Of a DNA stretch of 10,799 nt, positions 6,561 through 10,799 are shown in pieces. Source of the DNA: an uncultured Clostridia bacterium. GTDB taxonomy: Bacteria > Bacillota > Clostridia > TANB77 > CAG-508. The position numbers were made by a program, and so were the translations under genes. The stretch is taken from the NCBI GenBank assembly GCA_947624405.1, contig CANQKB010000045.1, positions 1-10,799 on the forward strand. The letters are read 5' to 3'. The notes beneath the pieces were generated by a model. That model worked only from the letters and a program-made list of their open reading frames with translations, ran no database searches and was not told the origin of the DNA. Within the stretch, counting starts at the first letter, position 1; every line of letters begins with the position of its first letter.

Positions 6561-7228
6561 GATTTGTTCTCACTCATTTTAAAACCTATTCCCCATACCG
6601 CTTCTATATATTCTTCATTCGTTATTTTTCTAATCTTTTTTCTGATATTACTTATATGCACTTTTAATGAATTTTCATCACAATCTTGCGTATCCATACT
6701 TATTAAATCTAGTAATCTTGACTTCGTGACAACCATTTTTCTATTCATTAATAATTGCTTAAGTATTGCATACTCCGTTTTAGTTAAATGAATTTGTTTG
6801 CCTTTTACAGATACAGTATGCTCATCTTTATTTAATATCATATCTTTAAATTTTATTTCATCATTTTTATCAGTATTTTCATTTATTCTTAATTGTACCT
6901 TTATTCTTGCAATTAATTCTTCTTTATCAAATGGTTTTGTAATATAATCATTTGCTCCATTTAATAAAAGATTTACTTTATTTTCTTGAGATATTTTTGC
7001 ACTTATAACTATAATAGGAATATTTTTTACCCTTTTTACAATTTCTTCACCATTTAAACCTGGTAACATCAAATCTAATAAAATCAAATCTATTTTTTCC
7101 TTTTCTATATGCATTAATGCCTCTGTCCCTGAATAGCTGTCTATAATATTATAATTTTCACTTTCTAAGATTTCTTTTATTAAATTGTGTATATCCATAT
7201 CATCTTCCACAATTAATATACTTTTCAC
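6557..7228 (-). CDS. OmpR/PhoB-family response regulator
   Basis: A 223-residue two-domain regulator of standard length. The receiver domain (about 1-115) has the acidic pair Asp9/Asp10, the phosphoacceptor Asp52 in LILLDLMLPG, Ser76 as the switch residue and Lys98 in YITKPF. The C-terminal winged helix (about 125-220) includes LTKTEYAILKQLL, a recognition-helix region SLKVHISNIRKKI and the closing VWGIGFKM. The start is GTG, with an AGGTGG site 6 nt upstream. It follows the acyl-CoA ligase gene by 26 nt, too little for a full promoter, so the two are probably cotranscribed. It should pair with the kinase at 3832-4710 and act on the GTTAA repeats just downstream of its own gene. Confidence 0.95.
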   Translation of the reverse strand: MKSILIVEDDMDIHNLIKEILESENYNIIDSYSGTEALMHIEKEKIDLILLDLMLPGLNGEEIVKRVKNIPIIVISAKISQENKVNLLLNGANDYITKPFDKEELIARIKVQLRINENTDKNDEIKFKDMILNKDEHTVSVKGKQIHLTKTEYAILKQLLMNRKMVVTKSRLLDLISMDTQDCDENSLKVHISNIRKKIRKITNEEYIEAVWGIGFKMSENKS

Positions 7229-7254
7229 TAAAATCCCACCTATTTATACAAAGG

Positions 7255-8982
7255 TCATTTATTATTTTCTTCTATAATCTTTAAGTTTTCTTGTCTTTTT
7301 ATCTTATTTGTCGTTGTTTTAATTAGTGGTTCTTCTGTTATTATCATTCCCCTTATAGCTTTATATTGTGGAATAATTTTATTTATTTCTTTTATTTTAG
7401 AATGTATTGCCTGATATATTTCCTCTTCTGTTTTTACTTTATAAACATCTTTTACTTTTTCCTTATCAATTACTACTTTCACATTTATTTTTATGTCATC
7501 TTTATCATTTGTCATTTGTTTTCCAAATATAAACGATTCATTTACTCCTTCTATTCTGTTTATTAAGTTTTCAAGTTCTTCTGGGAATATATTTTTTCCG
7601 TTTTTTAAAACTATTACACTCTTCTTTCTACCACAAATAAATATGTATCCTTCATCATCAATTCTTGCCAAATCTCCTGTATAAAACCATCCATCTTCTA
7701 ATACAGCATCAGTCGCTTTTTTATTATTATAATAGCCTATCATAACGCTAGGTCCCTTTACGGCTAATTCTCCTATTCCTTCTTTGTTTACATCTACTAT
7801 TTTTGCTTCAACACTTGGTACCGACTTTCCTATTGAACCTATTTTATGATATTTATTTGTACCTATTGCAACCACTGGTGATGTTTCTGTTAGTCCATAT
7901 CCTTGTACTAAATTAAATCCTAATAATCTGTATTCTCTTTCAACAGAGCGTTCTAGTGATGCTGCACCACTAATTAATAATTTTATATTTCCACCTAATA
8001 TCTCTTGTATTTCCTTAAATTTTTCTTTTCTTTGTTCTATAGGTAATTCCTTGTATTTTTCTTCATCTTCTAATATTTTTGATAATTTTCCTTCTTTCTG
8101 TAAATTTGCTTTTATCATTTTTAGAATTTTCTCATAAATTGATGGCACACACGCCATAACAGATACTTTATGTTCTTTTAAATTTTTTGAAATATATCTT
8201 ATTCCATCACAAAATACTGTCATTGCACCTTTATATAAAGCAAATAAAAATCCTACTGTACACTCAAATACATGATGTATTGGTAGAACCGATAAAAATA
8301 CATCGTCTGAATTTACATCTAATATAGAACCTATATCCATTAAATTTGAGCAAATATTTTTATGTGATAATGCAACTACTTTTGGTGCTGACGTTGTTCC
8401 TGAAGTAAATAACATAATACTCATTTCTTCTGCGTTTATTTCTGCATCTAAAAATCGTCTATCTCCTTGTTTTATTAATTTTTTTCCTTCTTCAATTAAC
8501 TCTTTTTGAGAATACACGCCATTTTTATGTTGTTCTAAATCCATTGATATTAAATTCTTTAGCTTTCCTATTCCTCTGTTTTTTATATCCTCTAATGGCT
8601 TTATATATTTTCCTTGGCAAAATATAGCTTGAACCTCTGATTTTGCTATAAGATTGGCAAGTTCTATATCTGTTAATGATTTATCTAATGGAACTATTAT
8701 CCCTGTACCACATACTACCGATAAATATGCCATTTCCCATTCAAAACTACTATTTCCTATTACAGCTATTCTTTTACCTTTTAGTCCCATATTTATTAAA
8801 GATGTTCCTAATGCATTTATCATTTCTCTTACTTCTTTATGTGTATATGTTATATAATCTTCTTCCTTTTTTATTTTATACGCCTTCTTATCAGCATACA
8901 ACTCCCCTGTTTTTTCAAGCATTTCTTTTAAATTTTCTATTTCTAAATATTCATACATTCTTTTATCCATTATCCATTTCAT
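7255..8982 (-). CDS. AMP-forming acyl-CoA synthetase (long-chain fatty acid-CoA ligase-like)
   Basis: A 575-residue ANL-superfamily enzyme of complete length. The ATP-binding loop is TSGTTSAPK (193-201), slightly off the usual TSGTTGxPK. GYGLTETSP (361-369), YTGDLARID (434-442) and GRKKSVIVLKNGKNIFPEE follow, and Lys560 in TTTNKIKR is the adenylation lysine. It would activate a carboxylic acid, probably a fatty acid, to acyl-AMP and then acyl-CoA in the cytoplasm. The KNGKNIFPEE hinge resembles the long-chain ligases. Substrate length cannot be read from sequence. The start is uncertain: GGAAGGA directly abuts the ATG at 8982 and is 12 nt before the ATG at 8970 (MDKRMYEYL), which may be the true start. 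A plausible promoter lies about 70 bp upstream. The gene is immediately upstream of the two-component/ABC module. Confidence 0.9.
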   Translation of the reverse strand: MKWIMDKRMYEYLEIENLKEMLEKTGELYADKKAYKIKKEEDYITYTHKEVREMINALGTSLINMGLKGKRIAVIGNSSFEWEMAYLSVVCGTGIIVPLDKSLTDIELANLIAKSEVQAIFCQGKYIKPLEDIKNRGIGKLKNLISMDLEQHKNGVYSQKELIEEGKKLIKQGDRRFLDAEINAEEMSIMLFTSGTTSAPKVVALSHKNICSNLMDIGSILDVNSDDVFLSVLPIHHVFECTVGFLFALYKGAMTVFCDGIRYISKNLKEHKVSVMACVPSIYEKILKMIKANLQKEGKLSKILEDEEKYKELPIEQRKEKFKEIQEILGGNIKLLISGAASLERSVEREYRLLGFNLVQGYGLTETSPVVAIGTNKYHKIGSIGKSVPSVEAKIVDVNKEGIGELAVKGPSVMIGYYNNKKATDAVLEDGWFYTGDLARIDDEGYIFICGRKKSVIVLKNGKNIFPEELENLINRIEGVNESFIFGKQMTNDKDDIKINVKVVIDKEKVKDVYKVKTEEEIYQAIHSKIKEINKIIPQYKAIRGMIITEEPLIKTTTNKIKRQENLKIIEENNK

Positions 8983-9049
8983 TCCTTCCCTAAGTCATAA
9001 ATCAAATTTAGAAAAGAATAACTTTCCTTTCTCTTTCATTTTCATATTA

Positions 9050-9078
9050 CTTATATCATATTTTTTGAAAATTGTACA
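9050..9078 (-). promoter_or_regulatory. Probable promoter of the acyl-CoA ligase operon
   Basis: Reading leftward: TGTACA (9073-9078, 4/6 of -35), a 17-bp spacer and TATAAG (9050-9055, 5/6 of -10), with an extended -10 TG. The leader would be about 60 nt. It is divergent from the recombinase promoter. A short inverted repeat (AACTG at 9082-9086, CAGTT at 9098-9102) lies between the two -35 boxes. Confidence 0.5.
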
Positions 9079-9114
9079 TAGAACTGACCACTTATTCCAG
9101 TTTTTCTTTTCTTC

Positions 9115-9143
9115 TTGCCCAATATTATTTTCTGTTGTATAAT
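9115..9143 (+). promoter_or_regulatory. Sigma-A promoter of the recombinase gene
   Basis: TTGCCC (9115-9120), a 17-bp spacer and a perfect TATAAT (9138-9143). Transcription would start near 9150, giving a leader of about 137 nt before the recombinase ATG at 9287. The whole 8983-9286 gap is therefore explained by two divergent promoters and this leader. Confidence 0.7.
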
Positions 9144-9172
9144 TGTTTAAATCCAAAAGAGAAATCACATAG

Positions 9173-9214
9173 ATGTCAATATGTGTTAGTAGTTCTCCTT
9201 GTTATTTGTCTTAA
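9173..9214 (+). CDS. Putative 13-residue leader peptide upstream of the recombinase
   Basis: ATG at 9173 opens a 13-codon frame (MSICVSSSPCYLS) that ends in TAA at 9212-9214, inside the predicted recombinase leader. Its SSSP codons cover CTCCTT (9195-9200), which is exactly complementary to the recombinase Shine-Dalgarno AAGGAG (9272-9277). The ribosome binding site is weak (AAAAGAG, 11 nt upstream). It may be a leader peptide for translational attenuation, or a chance ORF. Confidence 0.3.
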   Translation: MSICVSSSPCYLS

Positions 9215-9277
9215 TTTTTATAAAGTTAGATTCTTTTCAAGGCGAAATTTAATTTTAAATCAAAACGATGAAAGGAG
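9195..9277 (+). promoter_or_regulatory. Structured recombinase leader with two competing anti-Shine-Dalgarno segments
   Basis: The recombinase ribosome binding site AAAGGAG (9271-9277) can pair with CTCCTT at 9195-9200 (6 perfect pairs). It can instead pair with TTCTTTTCA at 9231-9239, which matches TGAAAGGAG (9269-9277) over 9 pairs including two G-U. The loop of the second stem contains a small palindrome (ATTTAA TT TTAAAT, 9247-9260). Either stem would hide the start region. Pairing was checked by eye, not by energy calculation. Confidence 0.4.
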
Positions 9278-9286
9278 TTTTTAAGA

Positions 9287-10471
9287 ATGGAAACGAAACA
9301 AAAAAGAAAACAAAAGACAAAGTCTGTTGGAAACGGAAATGGAAGTTTTTACAAAAGTCAAGCATTAGGTCGTTATGTATTTCAATATCACGCTCCCAAT
9401 GGAAAAAGGCAAACTTTAACACAAAAGAAAACAGAAAGCATTACTGATTTTAGAAATAGAGTAACAGATATAAAAAGCAGATTAAATAATGGTACTTATA
9501 TTTCAAATAGTAAAGACACATTTATAGAAATCTTGAAAAAATATGTTGAACAAAAGCATAAAGACGGAATTACTGCTGATAGATCTTATAGTCGTGAACT
9601 TGAAACTATAAAGCAAATTGAACAAACTTGTGCTAATTTCATAAATAAACCAATACAAAAAATAACTATAGAAGACATTGAAGCAAGTAAAGAAGCTATA
9701 CGTAAATATTCCAATAATGTAATCAATAAAATTTGGAATTTAATTAATAAAACATTTCAAATTGCAACTTCAAGAAGGAAAATACAATTTAATATTATGT
9801 TAGATGAAACTTTAACAAAGCCTATTTCTATTAGACCTGAACAAAAAATTGAATCTCTAACTATTGATGAACAAAATAAACTTATAAGCATTTTAAACAA
9901 TGAAGAGGCTGAACATAAATACAGAGATATAGTTCTTTTGCAACTTTATACAGGAATGAGAATTGGTGAAGTTCTTGCTTTAAGTAAAGATTGCATTAAT
10001 TTAAAAAATAATACTCTTACTGTTTATCGTACACTGACACAAGATTTAGATTACAATATTATCATGGGTGAACATACAAAAACTTTTAAAAAATCACTTG
10101 GGATTGATAAGGGTAAAAGAACCTTTCCTATGAGCAAAAATGTACGTGCTCTTATTGATAAAATATTAAGTTATAAAATTAGTAATATCAATGGACTTTT
10201 GTTTTGGGATACAAAAAAAGAAACATTTATTGCTCCTATTCAAATAAATAATTATTTATCAAGGATTAACAAAAAATATAATATTACCTCCTCTTCCCTA
10301 CATTCACACAGATTAAGGCATACATTTATTACAAGATGTGTTGAAAAAGGAATATATTCAAAAGTAATACAGTCTATTGTTGGTCATGTTGATGGTAGTT
10401 CAATTACAAGTGAAGTATATACTTCTGTGTCTAATGCATTCATGGTTAAAGAATTGAAAAAAATTAACTAA
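9287..10471 (+). CDS. Tyrosine recombinase/integrase of a mobile element
   Basis: A 394-residue phage/ICE-type integrase. Residues about 15-66 (starting GNGSFYKS) look like the AP2-like arm-binding domain. About 72-170 is the SAM-like core-binding domain, and 190-390 is the catalytic domain. All catalytic positions are visible: Arg225 in TGMRIGEVLAL, a Lys in DKGKRTF (about 275-277), His341 and Arg344 in HRLRHTF, His367 in VGH and nucleophile Tyr378 in EVYTS. It cuts and joins DNA through a Tyr-DNA link at att sites. AAAGGAG lies 9 nt before the ATG, and the gene has its own promoter. It reads toward the junction with the sortase fragment and is followed by repeats that may be its arm sites. 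No excisionase, relaxase or phage gene is visible, so the element type is undetermined. Confidence 0.95.
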   Translation: METKQKRKQKTKSVGNGNGSFYKSQALGRYVFQYHAPNGKRQTLTQKKTESITDFRNRVTDIKSRLNNGTYISNSKDTFIEILKKYVEQKHKDGITADRSYSRELETIKQIEQTCANFINKPIQKITIEDIEASKEAIRKYSNNVINKIWNLINKTFQIATSRRKIQFNIMLDETLTKPISIRPEQKIESLTIDEQNKLISILNNEEAEHKYRDIVLLQLYTGMRIGEVLALSKDCINLKNNTLTVYRTLTQDLDYNIIMGEHTKTFKKSLGIDKGKRTFPMSKNVRALIDKILSYKISNINGLLFWDTKKETFIAPIQINNYLSRINKKYNITSSSLHSHRLRHTFITRCVEKGIYSKVIQSIVGHVDGSSITSEVYTSVSNAFMVKELKKIN

Positions 10472-10475
10472 TTTT

Positions 10476-10583
10476 TTCTACTGCATTTACTATTGCATTA
10501 ATTCTTTATTTAATGCATTAATATTTTATTGAAAATTTTTTCTTATGCAGAATCTCTACTGCATTATTATTGCATTAAATTCT
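10476..10583. repeat. TGCATT repeat cluster, probable integrase arm-type sites
   Basis: TGCATT occurs at 10482, 10494, 10514, 10560 and 10571, with TGCAG at 10546. Two ~30-bp blocks, beginning TCTACTGCATT and ending ATTCTT (10477-10506 and 10554-10583), are nearly identical, with small indels. They sit directly after the integrase gene, where lambda- and Tn916-type integrases have short direct repeats bound by their N-terminal domain. That role is inferred. Confidence 0.55.
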
Positions 10584-10590
10584 TAAAATT

Positions 10591-10637
10591 AAAAAACTAG
10601 ATTGCTTCTTCTTGAAGTATTCTAGTTTTTTCTTTTT
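10591..10637. terminator. Bidirectional rho-independent terminator at the element edge
   Basis: AAAAAACTAGA (10591-10601) and TCTAGTTTTTT (10621-10631) form a perfect 11-bp stem. The 19-nt loop contains a further CTTC/GAAG stem. A T-rich tract follows on the plus strand, and an A-run (Us on the minus strand) precedes it. It should stop recombinase transcription from entering the sortase sequence, and reverse transcription from entering the recombinase gene. Confidence 0.85.
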
Positions 10638-10638
10638 C

Positions 10639-10799
10639 GATAAGCTTGACCAATTAGAAATTGGAGATGAAATCAAGATAACAGGAAAGGACGGAAGAAG
10701 GATAACATATGAGGTAACAGAGCTATTACCACATGTAGAACCAACAGATATGAGTCATACAGAACAAAACACGGATGGTATAAGAAAGATAACACTTAT
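10639..10799 (+). pseudogene. Sortase fragment, 5' end missing (runs off the window)
   Basis: The frame from GAT at 10639 reads DKLDQLEIGDEIKITG, then ITYEVTELLPHVEPTDMSH and ends in GIRKITL at the window edge. This is the central beta-barrel of a sortase: the L-x-x-L-x-x-GD-x-I motif, then the strand that normally continues as TLITC with the catalytic Cys, just outside the window. The part with the catalytic His should lie before it, but upstream there is only the terminator, no ATG, and an in-frame TAA at 10576. FFFF encoded by the T-tract precedes DKLDQ, so the recombination point may lie within this tract. Base composition (57 G+C of 161, about 35%) differs from the rest of the window. 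It could be a gene split by integration or a chimeric contig join. Sortases attach LPXTG-like proteins to the wall or build pili. The class is not certain. Confidence 0.7.

Noticed and set aside
3832..7228. Naming the module as a specific bacitracin, lantibiotic or vancomycin resistance system
   Set aside because: The family features are general. No substrate-specific marker gene or diagnostic motif is present in the window.
2250..8993. Many plus-strand open frames opposite the minus-strand genes
   Set aside because: They overlap well-supported genes, begin without ribosome binding sites, and give Phe/Leu/Ser-rich translations typical of antisense reading of AT-rich coding sequence.
9072..9284. 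70-codon open frame directly upstream of the recombinase, ending 2 nt before its ATG; considered as an excisionase
   Set aside because: It starts only at TTG and has no ATG or ribosome binding site. Its translation is hydrophobic with no helix-turn-helix features, and the recombinase promoter lies inside it. It is better explained as promoter plus leader.
9098..10638. Resemblance of AGTTTTTCTTTTC near 9099 to AGTTTTTTCTTTTTC near 10624, considered as an att pair bounding a 1.5-kb element
   Set aside because: The match is low-complexity T/C sequence with differing run lengths. The sequence before 9099 does not encode the missing sortase half.
1..10799. CRISPR arrays, tRNA or rRNA genes, insertion-sequence ends
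   Set aside because: No regularly spaced repeat of CRISPR type, no cloverleaf or rRNA-like GC-rich stretch, and no transposase with terminal inverted repeats were seen by eye. The only clustered repeats are GTTAA (6522-6560) and TGCATT (10482-10577).

Overview
The window comes from a very AT-rich low-GC Gram-positive bacterium, most likely a clostridium-like Firmicute. The evidence is strong AGGAG-type ribosome binding sites, AAA/GAA/AAT-rich codons, GTG starts, sortase coding, and the combination of DUF4358-like, MBOAT and DHHW genes. Two 60-base samples I counted (one in the MBOAT gene, one in the integrase) gave about 23-25% G+C. The last ~160 bases are about 35% G+C.

Layout: everything from 1 to about 8982 is on the minus strand, so transcription runs right to left. 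The order of transcription is: an AMP-forming acyl-CoA ligase (8982-7255), an OmpR-type response regulator (7228-6557), an ABC ATPase (6478-5564), an ABC-2 permease (5577-4723) and a short sensor kinase (4710-3832). Next is an MntA/HepT toxin-antitoxin pair (3660-3060) with its own good promoter right after the kinase. Last is a cell-surface acylation cassette: a DUF4358-like protein (2960-2358), an AlgI-like MBOAT O-acyltransferase (2242-851) and a DHHW/AlgJ-like partner (837 to beyond base 1). From about 9115 rightward the plus strand carries a tyrosine recombinase (9287-10471) with its own promoter and a long structured leader. It is followed by repeated TGCATT motifs, a strong terminator, and an abrupt switch at about 10638 into a headless sortase reading frame.

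How the parts fit: the regulator, ABC exporter and kinase form a classic envelope-stress or peptide-resistance type module. Four GTTAA repeats at 11-12 bp steps lie between the regulator gene and the ATPase gene and look like the regulator's operator. The MBOAT/DHHW pair would O-acylate a surface polymer. The right end looks like a mobile-element boundary: recombinase, probable arm-type repeats, terminator, then a truncated sortase gene of different base composition.

Most notable: (1) a Shine-Dalgarno-hairpin-start layout in front of the MBOAT gene, and a weaker parallel in front of mntA; (2) a one-base frameshift that removes the C-terminal tail of HepT while leaving its active site; (3) the GTTAA operator array; (4) a recombinase leader containing a 13-residue ORF that covers a perfect anti-Shine-Dalgarno, plus a second, competing anti-Shine-Dalgarno; (5) the integrase/sortase junction. 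I did not find an obviously new multi-gene defence system.
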